From positions 124,001-188,000 of the forward strand of contig NZ_JAVJSC010000009.1 of NCBI RefSeq assembly GCF_040219635.1: a stretch of 64,000 nt of DNA, read 5' to 3'. This document shows positions 41,067-50,076 of the stretch, piece by piece. Position 1 is the stretch's first letter; each line of letters begins with the position of its first letter. The DNA comes from Pyruvatibacter sp. Its GTDB lineage: Bacteria > Pseudomonadota > Alphaproteobacteria > CGMCC-115125. The position numbers and the translations under genes were made by a program. The notes beneath the pieces are model-generated. The model had not been told where the DNA came from. It did no database searches and worked only from the letters and a program-made list of their open reading frames with translations.

Positions 41067-41810
41067 ATGAAGATGAAAGAACTTGAGGAAAAGAGCGGTA
41101 TCGGGCGCGAGACCATTCGGTATTACATCCGCGAAGGACTGCTGCCGGAGCCCGACCGCCCCAAAACCAATGTAGCAATCTACAGCGAGCATCACCTGCG
41201 TCGGCTAACGCTCATCCGCACCCTCCAGCGCGAAAGGTTTTTGCCGCTCGGCGTCATCCGCCGCCTGATCGAGCAAGCCGGAGACCGTGAGCCCGACATG
41301 GTGCCCGGCCTGTTCGGCCTCGACATCATGTTGGCCAACAGATTGGGCGCAGACACCGGCCGCAGCATGGTGGATATCAACAAGGTCAGCGAAGACAGCG
41401 GTATGCCGCTTGCAGAAATCCGCGAGATGGCTGCCGCAGGCATTGTTGCCCTTGCCCAAACCAGCGATGGCAAAACCACCCTCAGCCCCCATGACGCCGC
41501 GTTGTTATGCGCGTGGCGCAACATTCAGGCGCTTGGCTTCACAACGCAAAAAGGCTACGGCCCATCCTACCTGAAAAAATATGCCGACCTTGCAGACGCA
41601 ATGGCCGCACTGGAAGTGAACGCCTTCTACGATCAACTCGCAGACGGTATGGATACCGACACCGCATCAGCCATGGCCTCCGCTGCCATTCCCCAGGCGC
41701 TTGACGTATTTGGCCAACTGCGCACCAAAGCCCTGCTCACCCGCATCGCAGAACGCAACGCTGAAGCAATGGCAGTCCCCACGACGACATCCAACCGCAA
41801 GCGCGCGTAA
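41067..41810 (+). CDS. MerR-family transcriptional regulator
   Basis: A 247-residue protein with an N-terminal MerR helix-turn-helix (MKELEEKSGIGRETIRYYIREGLLPEP...YSEHHLRRLTLIRTLQ) and a long, helical effector domain with no metal-binding Cys pair. AGGAAAG lies upstream. The ATG at 41073 is also possible. It probably acts at the divergent repeat upstream. Confidence 0.88.
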   Translation: MKMKELEEKSGIGRETIRYYIREGLLPEPDRPKTNVAIYSEHHLRRLTLIRTLQRERFLPLGVIRRLIEQAGDREPDMVPGLFGLDIMLANRLGADTGRSMVDINKVSEDSGMPLAEIREMAAAGIVALAQTSDGKTTLSPHDAALLCAWRNIQALGFTTQKGYGPSYLKKYADLADAMAALEVNAFYDQLADGMDTDTASAMASAAIPQALDVFGQLRTKALLTRIAERNAEAMAVPTTTSNRKRA

Positions 41811-41890
41811 ACCGGGGCTTCTGCGCCGCCGGGTGCGTGGGAAACTGCACCGTCGCCTGATAACCCCGCGTCCTCAACAGGAGGGAACCC

Positions 41891-42355
41891 GTGCCTGATA
41901 CTTTTCACGTAACTGCAATCGGCCACGTAATCACTGGACGCACGGAACCGATTGATGACGAGTGGGATTCGGTCGCCGCTTCTATCGTGCTCGACGAGCG
42001 CTTTGACGCTGAAGCCCTGATGGGTATCGACGCCTTCAGTCACGTTGAAGTCATCTACCTGTTTCATCAGGTGCCCGACACCGAGGTTGAGAGCAAAGCC
42101 CGCCACCCGCGCGGCAATACACAGTGGCCGCGCGTCGGCATCTTCGCCCAACGCGGCAAGGGCAGGCCCAACCGCATTGGCGCCACCATTGCCCGCATTG
42201 AGCGTGTTGACGGCCGGACACTTCATCTGACCGGGTTGGACGCCATCGACGGCACGCCTGTGCTGGACCTTAAGCCGGTAATGAAAGGCTTCTTGCCCCG
42301 AGGCGATGTCCGCGAACCCGATTGGGCCGCGCAAATCATGACAAGCTACTGGTAG
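41891..42355 (+). CDS. TrmO-family tRNA N6-methyltransferase
   Basis: A 154-residue beta-barrel SAM-binding protein of the YaeB/TrmO family (HVTAIGHVITGRTEP; DAFSHVEVIYLFHQV; HPRGNTQWPRVGIFAQRGKGRPNRIG; LDAIDGTPVLDLKP). TrmO methylates t6A37 in tRNA. The GTG start has a strong AGGAGGGA site. Confidence 0.88.
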   Translation: MPDTFHVTAIGHVITGRTEPIDDEWDSVAASIVLDERFDAEALMGIDAFSHVEVIYLFHQVPDTEVESKARHPRGNTQWPRVGIFAQRGKGRPNRIGATIARIERVDGRTLHLTGLDAIDGTPVLDLKPVMKGFLPRGDVREPDWAAQIMTSYW

Positions 42356-42362
42356 CATCAGC

Positions 42363-42743
42363 ATGAGACTGAACCAGGTCACAGTCAGCGTGACTGATAT
42401 CCCGCGCGCCATAGAGTTCTATCAAAAACTTGGCATGGCGCTCATCGTAAGGGATGACCACTACGCCCGGTTTGAACTGCCGGGCGGCGAGACATACTCA
42501 ATCCACCTCGCAGACAAAATGCTTTCCTCAGGCACGCGCATCTATTTCGAGTTTGATGATGTGGACAAGGCTGTGCGTGATGCAGAAGCACGCGGTGTTG
42601 TGTTTACCCAGCAACCAACGGACCAAAGCTGGCTGTGGCGCGAGGCATTGCTAAGTGACCCCGACGGCAACCCGCTGTGTTTCCTGCAAAAAAGCAGCAA
42701 CCGCCGTTTTCCGCCGTGGCGGCTGGACGGGCGGAAAAGCTGA
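42363..42743 (+). CDS. VOC (glyoxalase)-family protein
   Basis: A 126-residue single VOC domain (RLNQVTVSVTDIPRAIEFYQKLGMALIVRDDHYARFELPGG; YFEFDDVDKAVRDAEARG; LLSDPDGNPLCFLQ). It may be a dioxygenase, lyase or resistance protein; the substrate is not shown. It starts seven bases after trmO and is probably co-transcribed. Confidence 0.85.
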   Translation: MRLNQVTVSVTDIPRAIEFYQKLGMALIVRDDHYARFELPGGETYSIHLADKMLSSGTRIYFEFDDVDKAVRDAEARGVVFTQQPTDQSWLWREALLSDPDGNPLCFLQKSSNRRFPPWRLDGRKS

Positions 42744-42771
42744 AAGCACGAGGGAAGCAATCTGCCCCGCG

Positions 42772-43392
42772 TCAGCCCTGCACCGCCTGACCCCAGTAAT
42801 TGAAGCCTGCGAACTTCGGTGTTGATGGCAGGTACATGGTCTCCATGCCTTCAATCCTGAAGCCGCCTTCAGCCAGCATGTCGGGGATCGGCCGGTTGAC
42901 ATTGCAGCCGCCGGCAATCTTTTTCCAGATCGGGTTGATGCGGTTCTGCCATTTGGCAACATTGGCATCAGGAGCTTTGCCGTGCTCGCAAAAAATCAGC
43001 TTGCCGCCGGGCTTGAGCACCCGCGCCATGCCCTTCAACGCCTTGATACCATCGGGAATGGTGCACAGGGTGTAGGTCAGCAGAACCGTATCGATTGACT
43101 TGTCATCAAGCGGTATCTCCTCGCCCGGCAGGTCAATGAACTCAACGGGAATGCCATATTCGGCCACCTTGGGTTCCGCGCGTTTGCGCATCTCTTGGGC
43201 AGGCTCAAGACCAAAGATCATCTCTACCTTGGCTTTGTCGTAATATGGCAGGTTCAAGCCGGTGCCCATGCCTATTTCAAGCACGCGGCCTTCGGCCAGC
43301 GGCACAACTTTCCGGCGCTGATAGGTAATGGGCTTGGCGCCGCATGCTGTATCCAGAAAACGCGGCAGAACATATTTTTCGTACAGGCCCAT
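42772..43392 (-). CDS. Class I SAM-dependent methyltransferase
   Basis: A 206-residue protein with motif I VLEIGMGTGLNLPYY, a typical LLTYTLCTIPDGIKALKGMARVLKPGGKLIFCEHG and a C-terminal GGCNVNRPIPDMLAEGGF. Proteins of this type resemble phospholipid or arsenite methyltransferases; the substrate is not known. I use the ATG at 43392 with GGAG upstream; the frame is open to 43515, which would run into the neighbouring gene. Confidence 0.85.
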   Translation of the reverse strand: MGLYEKYVLPRFLDTACGAKPITYQRRKVVPLAEGRVLEIGMGTGLNLPYYDKAKVEMIFGLEPAQEMRKRAEPKVAEYGIPVEFIDLPGEEIPLDDKSIDTVLLTYTLCTIPDGIKALKGMARVLKPGGKLIFCEHGKAPDANVAKWQNRINPIWKKIAGGCNVNRPIPDMLAEGGFRIEGMETMYLPSTPKFAGFNYWGQAVQG

Positions 43393-43492
43393 CAGGTCGT
43401 CTCCGGAAAAGGTGCTGGGAAGGTGCTGGGAAAGCGCAATGCTGAAGTCTAGTTGCATTAACCTGCGCCGAAAACACATCTGCCGCAAATAG

Positions 43493-44236
43493 CTAGCGCC
43501 AGTTGGAAACACCAAACCTCAGCAGCCGGTCACCCTCCAGCGGTCCAATGACGCGTCCGCGCCCCCGAAATGTAAGCACAGCGCCACGCAGGTGCCCCGC
43601 CGCGCGCAGAGCTGAAGCCACCCGCGCTCCGGCACCCAGGACATCCCACACCACCTCAGGCGACAATTCACCGGCAGGCCGCGTGATGGATTTTTCTATG
43701 GCCGACGCACACAACTGCGCCAGCGCCGCCGACCGCGCCACAACACCCACAGCCTCCGCGGACGCAGACCAGTTATCCGCCGTCACAACAGCCACGCCGC
43801 CCACGTCACCCTTAAGGGAAATCGGTGCATCGAGTGATCGCAAAAGCTCAAACACCATGCCGTCAGGGGCATCCAGATTTGCCGGAAATGCCTGCCCCTG
43901 GCCAAGAACAAACGCAATTGCGTGGCTCTGTGCCAGGCCCAGGCATTTGGGCATCGCATCCCGGCAATGCAGCAGCAACGCTTCATCCAGCAGGGCAGCA
44001 TCAAGCGCCGGGGCAAGCCGTGACCGCGTGCCGGCGGCAGCTTCAACCGTATGGGCCAGCGCACCAAGATCACGCGCCAGGTCTGATTGGGGAAACGGCT
44101 GAGTGCCCGAGGCATCCGACTGCAAAAACAGCATACGGTCCGCCGCGTGAGCACCACGCAGCCCGGTGTGGCGTGCGCCAAGTGTCAGCACATCGGCTTG
44201 CGGCATGTCGCTGGCACACAGCACCGTCGCGGCCAT
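43493..44236 (-). CDS. Conserved-looking protein of unknown function
   Basis: A 247-residue, Ala/Leu-rich soluble protein, low in Lys, without a signal peptide or evident membrane helix. No family motif is clear. Possible landmarks are VVTADNWSASAEAVGVVARSAALAQLC and VWDVLGAGARVASALRAAGHL. It follows the ferredoxin-NADP reductase gene by 29 bp on the same strand, suggesting a shared transcript. Confidence 0.6.
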   Translation of the reverse strand: MAATVLCASDMPQADVLTLGARHTGLRGAHAADRMLFLQSDASGTQPFPQSDLARDLGALAHTVEAAAGTRSRLAPALDAALLDEALLLHCRDAMPKCLGLAQSHAIAFVLGQGQAFPANLDAPDGMVFELLRSLDAPISLKGDVGGVAVVTADNWSASAEAVGVVARSAALAQLCASAIEKSITRPAGELSPEVVWDVLGAGARVASALRAAGHLRGAVLTFRGRGRVIGPLEGDRLLRFGVSNWR

Positions 44237-44265
44237 CAGCGTCGGCCCTCACATAAAATCAGGGC

Positions 44266-45072
44266 CTAGCCCACAAAGGCGCGTTCAACCACGAAGGTAT
44301 CAGGCTTGGCGTTGGAACCTTCGACCAGCCCCGCTTTTTCGCACAGTTCCTTGGTGTCTTTAATCATATCCATGGATCCGCAGATCATTACCCGGTCATT
44401 TTCAGGGTTCAGCGGCGGCACGCCCAGATCGTCAAAAAGTTTGCCACTGGTGATAAGGTCAGTGATCCGACCGCGAGACAGATATTCCTCGCGGGTGCAG
44501 CTTGTGTAATGCACAAACTTTTGCGGAGCCACATCGCCCACCAGCGGATCGTCTTTCAGACCGTCCGCCAGCTCAAACCCGTATTGCAACTCGCTGACTT
44601 CGCGGCAGGTATGCGTGAGAATGACCTGCTCAAACCGCTCATAGGTTTCAGGATCGCGCATGATGGAGGCGAACGGCGCGATGCCGGTGCCGGTGGAAAA
44701 CATGTAGAGCCGCTTGCCGGGCAGCAGAGCATCGTGCACCAGCGTTCCGGTGGGTTTTTTGCCCAGCAGCACCTTGTCGCCCGGCTTGATGTTGCACAAC
44801 ATCGAGGTCAGCGGACCATCCGGCACCTTGATGGAAAAGAACTCAAGCGTATCGTCCCAGGACGGGCTTGCGACCGAATATGCCCGCAAAATGGGCTTTC
44901 CCTTGGGACCGGGCAGACCGATCATCACGAATTCGCCGGAGCGGAACCGGAAAGTCGGTGGGCGGGTGATGCGGAACTTGAACAGCCGGTCTGTATAATG
45001 ATGGACCGAGAGAACCTCCTCCTCGGTGGGCGCGTTCGGGTTCACCTTGACGGCTGCCTCAGACATGAGCAC
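44266..45072 (-). CDS. fpr: Ferredoxin--NADP reductase
   Basis: A 268-residue flavoprotein with the FAD motif RAYS (ILRAYSVASPSWDDTLEFFSIKV), NADP site FSTGTGIAPFASIMRD, C-terminal NADP segment VMICGSMDMIKDT and the bacterial-type end FVVERAFVG. It passes electrons between NADPH and ferredoxin/flavodoxin. The frame starts at a GTG (45072) with AAGGA five bases upstream; the ATG at 45066 is an alternative. Confidence 0.92.
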   Translation of the reverse strand: MLMSEAAVKVNPNAPTEEEVLSVHHYTDRLFKFRITRPPTFRFRSGEFVMIGLPGPKGKPILRAYSVASPSWDDTLEFFSIKVPDGPLTSMLCNIKPGDKVLLGKKPTGTLVHDALLPGKRLYMFSTGTGIAPFASIMRDPETYERFEQVILTHTCREVSELQYGFELADGLKDDPLVGDVAPQKFVHYTSCTREEYLSRGRITDLITSGKLFDDLGVPPLNPENDRVMICGSMDMIKDTKELCEKAGLVEGSNAKPDTFVVERAFVG

Positions 45073-45397
45073 TTCGATCCTTCATAGCGATCAGGGACGG
45101 CATAAGCAGGCGGATATAAGCGGATATATCCGCACTCAAACCGAATATATGTGGCGCTGCACATAACCCATACAGGTGGGCCGGGTCAAAGCGCGGAACG
45201 AGGCAAATACCTTTTTCACGTCACTTTATGTGAATAAAAATATTTACCGTAATAAATATGTATATGGGGTGCTCCTATCAGTTTCAACACCCCGCCCCTC
45301 GCACCCCGTCACTTTGTCGCGTACGAAACCCTTTCGACGCAGCCCGCAAGACGCCATATAACCGACAGACCCTGTTCAACCGAGTTGTTTGCAGTCC
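45073..45397. promoter_or_regulatory. Divergent region with palindromic GCGGATATATCCGC site
   Basis: 325 bp between fpr and the chorismate mutase gene. It has a 14-base palindrome (45120-45133) with the half GCGGATATA repeated directly before it (from 45110), about 50 bp upstream of fpr. An AT-rich patch (about 45230-45270) includes TATTTA-N6-TAAATA. These look like regulator sites; which regulator is unknown. Confidence 0.5.
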
Positions 45398-45754
45398 ATG
45401 ACCAACACGCCAGCCCCCAAGCCAGCCCAGAAGCCTAAAGCCAAACATTGCGAAACAATGGCTGATGTCCGCCGCGAAATTGACCGGCTGGACCGAGAGC
45501 TGGTGCATCTGATGGCGGAGCGCCTGCGTTACATCGAGGAAGCGGCCCGCGTAAAACAAAACCGCGACACCGTGCGCGATACCGACCGGATTGAAGACGT
45601 GGTGAGCAAGGTGCTGGCTGAGGCCAAAATCAAGGGCCTCGCCGCCGAAGTGGCAGAACCCGTCTGGCGGCTGCTTATCGAACGCTCGATTGCGCATGAA
45701 TATGAAAAGTTCGACGCGGAAAAAGCAGCCAGCGAAAAATCCGCCGCCGAATAG
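45398..45754 (+). CDS. Chorismate mutase (AroQ class)
   Basis: A 118-residue helical protein with the AroQ pattern (MADVRREIDRLDRELVHLMAERLRYIEEAARVKQ...WRLLIERSIAHEYEKFD). It converts chorismate to prephenate for Phe/Tyr. I use the ATG at 45398; a TTG lies three codons upstream. A GC hairpin without T tract follows (45762-45780). Confidence 0.9.
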   Translation: MTNTPAPKPAQKPKAKHCETMADVRREIDRLDRELVHLMAERLRYIEEAARVKQNRDTVRDTDRIEDVVSKVLAEAKIKGLAAEVAEPVWRLLIERSIAHEYEKFDAEKAASEKSAAE

Positions 45755-45848
45755 CCCTGCTCAGCCGCGCCGGGCGGCTGCATCATCAACATCTGATTAA
45801 CCAATAGGGCCTAGGATTCTCCTCGATATTTCGCAGTGGAGCCAGCCC

Positions 45849-46139
45849 ATGCTGTCGGTCGAAGACGCCCTTGCATCCGTGTTTGAAGCGATTGACGAGG
45901 TCAACATGCAGTTGCCCGCGCATCAGCATGTGACCAAGACGCCGGCAACCGCCCTCACCGGCGACCAGTCCCCGCTGGACAGCCTCGCCCTCATCAACCT
46001 CATTGTTGCGCTGGAAGAAGTGATCGCCCGCCAGCGCGGAGAAGCCCTGCAGCTTCTGGACGAGGATCTGCTCGGCGAACCAGACGGCCCCTACAGCACG
46101 CCCGCGACCCTGGCGGCCTATGTGGCATCCGCCGCCTAG
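45849..46139 (+). CDS. Acyl carrier protein of the sugar-modification operon
   Basis: A 96-residue ACP-type protein with the phosphopantetheine site DSLAL (Ser45) and helical flanks (LALINLIVALEEVIARQRGEALQLLDEDLL). It is first of a plus-strand operon, 43 bp before an FkbH-like gene. ACP/FkbH pairs elsewhere load glyceryl units from 1,3-bisphosphoglycerate. It is not the fatty-acid AcpP. Confidence 0.83.
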   Translation: MLSVEDALASVFEAIDEVNMQLPAHQHVTKTPATALTGDQSPLDSLALINLIVALEEVIARQRGEALQLLDEDLLGEPDGPYSTPATLAAYVASAA

Positions 46140-46182
46140 CCCCAAGCGATGGGCGCACCACCAAACAGGTTGCGCAAACGTC

Positions 46183-47877
46183 ATGACTGATACGCCAACC
46201 CACCCGGCGACCATCACGCTGATATCGGATTTTAACGCCGATACATTCGTCCGTACCCTGATGGCAGCGCGACCATCGGTTGAGGCAAAAACAACCCCCT
46301 TCGGCCGACCTCACGAAGCGCTGAGAACAGTTGGCAACAACGCACCCGCGCAAACCGATACACTGATCGTGTGGACCCAGCCCCACGGTGCCGTTGCATC
46401 CTTCGCACAGGCACAAACATTCGCGCCCTATGACGCCCAACAGGTATTGGACGAGGTAGATGCGTTTGCCGGCCTCATCGCTTCAGCCGCCCGCACGCAC
46501 CGCGCGGTGTTTGTGGCAAGCTGGGCAACACCCCGTGCCGCGCGCGGCCTCGGGCCGCTGGATTTCAAACCGCACACCGGCCTGCACCATTTGCTCGCCA
46601 CCATGAACCTGCGACTTGCGCAGTGCCTTGCCGACATCCCCAACACTTTTATTCTCGATACGGAGCGCTGGCTTTCGGCTTCTGGTGGCGACGCCGCATG
46701 GAGCCCCAAAATGTGGGCCGCTGCAAAAGTGCCCTACGCCGCAAAAGTATTTCACCATGCGGCCACCGATGTGTATGCCGCGATGGACGCGCTTGCAGGC
46801 CGCAGCCGCAAACTCATCATCCTTGATCTCGACGACACCCTGTGGGGCGGCGTTGTGGGCGAAACAGGTTGGGGCGGCATTGCTCTTGGCGGCCATAGCC
46901 TCAAGGGCGAAGCCTTTCTGGCTTTCCAACAGCGCCTCAAGGCGCTCACCCGCCGCGGCATTGTGCTCGCCATTGCCTCCAAGAACGACGAGGCCGTGGC
47001 TCTCGACGCCCTCACCCATCACCCGGACATGGTTTTACGGCCAGGTGATTTTGCCGGGTGGCGCATCAACTGGACCGACAAGGCAACCAATATCGCAGAA
47101 CTGCTTCGCGAGCTGAAACTGGGTGCAGACGCAGCCATATTCATTGACGACAACCCCGCCGAGCGCGCCCGCGTGGCGCAGGCCCTGCCCGGCATTCTGG
47201 TGCCCGACTGGCCAACCGACCCAACCCTCGCCGCCGGTACTTTGGATGCACTGCCCTGCTTCGATACGGTTGCCGTGACCAATGAAGACCGCGTGCGATC
47301 AGAGCTTTACGCCGCCGAGCGCCAACGCACCGCCGCCGCAACACCGGGCATGTCGCAGGACGAATGGCTGGACCAGCTTGGCGTCCACATTGAAGCAACG
47401 CCCTTGAACGCGGCAAACATCACCCGCGCCGCACAGCTTTTCAACAAGACCAACCAGATGAACATGGCCACCCGCCGCATGACCGCCGACGACCTGCTGG
47501 CATGGTCAGCCAAGGCAGGGCATCACGTGCTGACAGTGCGCGTGAGCGATAAGTTTGGCGACTATGGCCTGACAGGCATTGTTGGCATTGCCTGTGAGGG
47601 CAGCAAGGCAACCATCACAGACTTTCTGCTGAGTTGCCGTGTCATGGGGCGCGGCGTTGAGCAAGCCATGGTGCATCTGGCAGCACAATGGGCCGCCTGC
47701 GCCGGCGCTGAGACGCTCACCGCTCACCTCACCCCAACCGAACGCAATCGTCCGTGTCAGGAGTTCTGGGCCGCCAGCGGCTTTGACCGCGACGCACCCG
47801 ATGTTTTCTCGTGGAGCCTCAGCACCCCCTACCCTGCACCTGCCAGCATCACGCTTGATACACAGGTGGCCGCATGA
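46183..47877 (+). CDS. FkbH-like HAD-superfamily protein (glyceryl-ACP loading type)
   Basis: A 564-residue protein with an N-terminal domain of about 220 residues, then an HAD-IIIC domain (LIILDLDDTLWGGVVGETG near residue 230; IASKNDEAV; AIFIDDNPAERARV) and a C-terminal GNAT-like domain (LFNKTNQMNMATRRM...VSDKFGDYGLTGIVGI). FkbH-type proteins dephosphorylate 1,3-bisphosphoglycerate and pass the glyceryl group to an ACP. The ACP is encoded just upstream. I use the ATG at 46183. It overlaps the VOC gene by four bases. Confidence 0.85.
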   Translation: MTDTPTHPATITLISDFNADTFVRTLMAARPSVEAKTTPFGRPHEALRTVGNNAPAQTDTLIVWTQPHGAVASFAQAQTFAPYDAQQVLDEVDAFAGLIASAARTHRAVFVASWATPRAARGLGPLDFKPHTGLHHLLATMNLRLAQCLADIPNTFILDTERWLSASGGDAAWSPKMWAAAKVPYAAKVFHHAATDVYAAMDALAGRSRKLIILDLDDTLWGGVVGETGWGGIALGGHSLKGEAFLAFQQRLKALTRRGIVLAIASKNDEAVALDALTHHPDMVLRPGDFAGWRINWTDKATNIAELLRELKLGADAAIFIDDNPAERARVAQALPGILVPDWPTDPTLAAGTLDALPCFDTVAVTNEDRVRSELYAAERQRTAAATPGMSQDEWLDQLGVHIEATPLNAANITRAAQLFNKTNQMNMATRRMTADDLLAWSAKAGHHVLTVRVSDKFGDYGLTGIVGIACEGSKATITDFLLSCRVMGRGVEQAMVHLAAQWAACAGAETLTAHLTPTERNRPCQEFWAASGFDRDAPDVFSWSLSTPYPAPASITLDTQVAA

Positions 47878-48272
47878 CGACGCCGCTCAACTTTTTTGGC
47901 CCCGGTGCCCGCGCCCACCATGTGGGCCTGGCCGTGCAAAGCATTGCGGCACTGGTCCCCGATGCCGCCATTACCCATGACGAAACCCAGCAGGTGAAAG
48001 TCGCGTTCGTGGATATCGCCGGGCAATGCATAGAACTCATTGAGCCCGCCAGTGACACGTCACCCGTGACCGACAGTCTGGCAAAGGGCCAGAAGCTGGT
48101 GCACGTTGCCATCGAAGTGCCACAGATCGAAGCCGCCATAACAGCGGCCCGCGCCCACGGGTTTCACCGGCTGGCCAGACCCGTGCCCGCCACAGCCTTC
48201 GACGAACGCCCCATAGCCTGGCTGTTCAGCCGCCAATACGGCCTGTTTGAACTGATTGAGGCGGCCAAATGA
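47874..48272 (+). CDS. VOC-family protein of the sugar-modification operon
   Basis: A 132-residue VOC protein resembling methylmalonyl-CoA epimerases (ARAHHVGLAVQSIAAL; VKVAFVDIAGQCIELIEPAS; GQKLVHVAIEVPQIEAAITAARAHGF). It overlaps the FkbH-like gene and the GNAT gene by four bases each, so it probably acts on the same intermediate, for example as an epimerase or isomerase of the acyl group. Function is inferred. Confidence 0.75.
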   Translation: MTTPLNFFGPGARAHHVGLAVQSIAALVPDAAITHDETQQVKVAFVDIAGQCIELIEPASDTSPVTDSLAKGQKLVHVAIEVPQIEAAITAARAHGFHRLARPVPATAFDERPIAWLFSRQYGLFELIEAAK

Positions 48273-49366
48273 ACACGCCCGCCACAACACCACCCGACAT
48301 ACGCTTCTGCACCGCAGGTGATATTGTCCGGGTACAGCATTTTCTGGATACGCACTGGGCCAAAGGTCATGTGCTGGCCCACGACCACACATTGATGGAC
48401 TGGCAACACGCCGACCCGGCCAACAATCGCTACAGCTTTGTTGTTGCCCAAAGGCCCGGCGAACCGGAACCCGACGCCATTTTGGGCTTTATCACCACAC
48501 GCCAGTATGCCGAAGACATCACCGATTCAAATGCCGTATGGCTCACAACATGGATGGTGAACCCCGCCATCAAGGCCGGTGGCCTTGGTATGCGTCTCGT
48601 GCGCTTCCTCCAGCAAAACGAACCGCACACCCTTATCGGCACAGTTGGCAACAACGCCGCCGTGGCCCCCGTTTACAAGGCGCTTGGCTACACCACCGGC
48701 ACGCTCGACAGATATGTGATTATCAATCCATTTCTGCGTGAGCAGCATTTGCTGCGCGGTGCCGCACGGGCAAAAAGCGCTACCGCCCGGCCAGCCAACG
48801 CCGTGGCCCGCCCGCTGACGCACACTGACCTGTGTACGCCGCAGGCAACAAAGCTGCTCGCCGCATCAGCCATACCCAAAAAGACCGCCGCCTACATTGC
48901 CGCGCGGTATCTGCACCACCCGACCTATGAGTACACCGTGTACGGCATCAGCACCGATGACGCTATGCACGCGCTGGCCGTCACCCGTCTATGCACAGCA
49001 AAAGGCGCAACCGCGTTGCGAGTCGTGGACTGGTTTGGCCCCGACGCCGCCTTGGCACCAACCGGCAATGCGCTGCAAGACCTGATCACCCGGACAGGTG
49101 CGGAATACGCTGACATCTACGTCCACGGCATCCCCGCATCGGCGTTCAATGCTACTGAATGGCAGCCTGTTCCAGCGGATGGCCCCCTGACGGTGCCAAA
49201 CTACTTTGAGCCGTTTGATGCGGCAAATACCGACATTCGCTTCGCCGTAAAAACCAGCGTGCCAAACGCACCTGTCCGTCTGTTCAAGGCTGACGCCGAT
49301 CAGGACCGGCCAAACACCGTTTCATCTCACCACAGCGCATCTGCGCCCGCAGCGCTCACCGCCTGA
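48269..49366 (+). CDS. GNAT-family acyltransferase
   Basis: A 365-residue protein with an N-terminal GNAT domain (FVVAQRPGEPEPDAILGFITT; VWLTTWMVNPAIKAGGLGMRLVRFL; LIGTVGNNAAVAPVYKALGYTTG) and a C-terminal domain of about 200 residues with a less clear family (second acyltransferase-like half). It could move the ACP-bound acyl group, or an acetyl group, to a sugar amine. It overlaps the VOC gene by four bases. Confidence 0.75.
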   Translation: MNTPATTPPDIRFCTAGDIVRVQHFLDTHWAKGHVLAHDHTLMDWQHADPANNRYSFVVAQRPGEPEPDAILGFITTRQYAEDITDSNAVWLTTWMVNPAIKAGGLGMRLVRFLQQNEPHTLIGTVGNNAAVAPVYKALGYTTGTLDRYVIINPFLREQHLLRGAARAKSATARPANAVARPLTHTDLCTPQATKLLAASAIPKKTAAYIAARYLHHPTYEYTVYGISTDDAMHALAVTRLCTAKGATALRVVDWFGPDAALAPTGNALQDLITRTGAEYADIYVHGIPASAFNATEWQPVPADGPLTVPNYFEPFDAANTDIRFAVKTSVPNAPVRLFKADADQDRPNTVSSHHSASAPAALTA

Positions 49367-49380
49367 AAGCAGCATTCGCC

Positions 49381-50073
49381 ATGACACTGTCCCCGCCAGC
49401 AGATGAGAGCCGCCGCCCCGCCTGGGAGCAGTCTTACGAAAACAAACAGAACTTTGTTTTCTACCCCGACGAGGAAATGGTGCGTTTCATCTCAAAACAC
49501 CTGCGCAAGCGCACGGGCTTTGACAGTTTCGACGACAAGCAGCCGGACGCCCAGGGTATGCGGATGCTTGATGTGGGCTGTGGCATTGGCCGCCACATGG
49601 CGATGGCGCTGGATTTCGGCTTTACGCCCTACGGCTTTGACCTGTCCCAAACCGCCGTCCAAACCGCCCGCGACTGGTTGCGGTCACGCGGTGTGAGCGA
49701 CGCTGACCAGCGCGCCCATCAGGCTGATATTCGCGCGCTTCCCTTTGACGACGGGTTCTTCGGCTTTGCCGTCAGCCACGGCGTGCTTGACTCCATGCCC
49801 TTCGCCATCGCCCGCGAGGGCATTGGCGAGGTCGCCCGTGTGCTGCGCCCCCAGGGGCTGTTTTACTGCGACCTGATTGGCGGCGGTGACCACGAGGAAG
49901 TGATTGAAACCCACCACGAAAAAGACACGCTGCAATCCTTTTTCACGTCGCAGAAAATCGATGAGCTGGTGTCACACCACTTCGCTGTGCTGGACCGCAT
50001 CCGCGTTGACCGCACCGACACCCAAACCGGCCATGTCCACAGCCGCTGGCACCTCACCCTGCAAAAGCGCTGA
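49381..50073 (+). CDS. Class I SAM-dependent methyltransferase of the sugar-modification operon
   Basis: A 230-residue methyltransferase with motif I MLDVGCGIGRHMAMAL, then DLSQTAVQTARDWL and VLRPQGLFYCDLIGGGD. It lies 14 bp after the GNAT gene and 3 bp before the deacetylase gene. O-methylation of a sugar or of a glyceroyl substituent is a plausible role. Confidence 0.8.
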   Translation: MTLSPPADESRRPAWEQSYENKQNFVFYPDEEMVRFISKHLRKRTGFDSFDDKQPDAQGMRMLDVGCGIGRHMAMALDFGFTPYGFDLSQTAVQTARDWLRSRGVSDADQRAHQADIRALPFDDGFFGFAVSHGVLDSMPFAIAREGIGEVARVLRPQGLFYCDLIGGGDHEEVIETHHEKDTLQSFFTSQKIDELVSHHFAVLDRIRVDRTDTQTGHVHSRWHLTLQKR

Positions 50074-50076
50074 CCC

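Noticed and set aside
45762..45780. CAGCCGC-N5-GCGGCTG hairpin as terminator between chorismate mutase and ACP genes
   Set aside because: No T tract follows, and the stem is short; a terminator is not supported.
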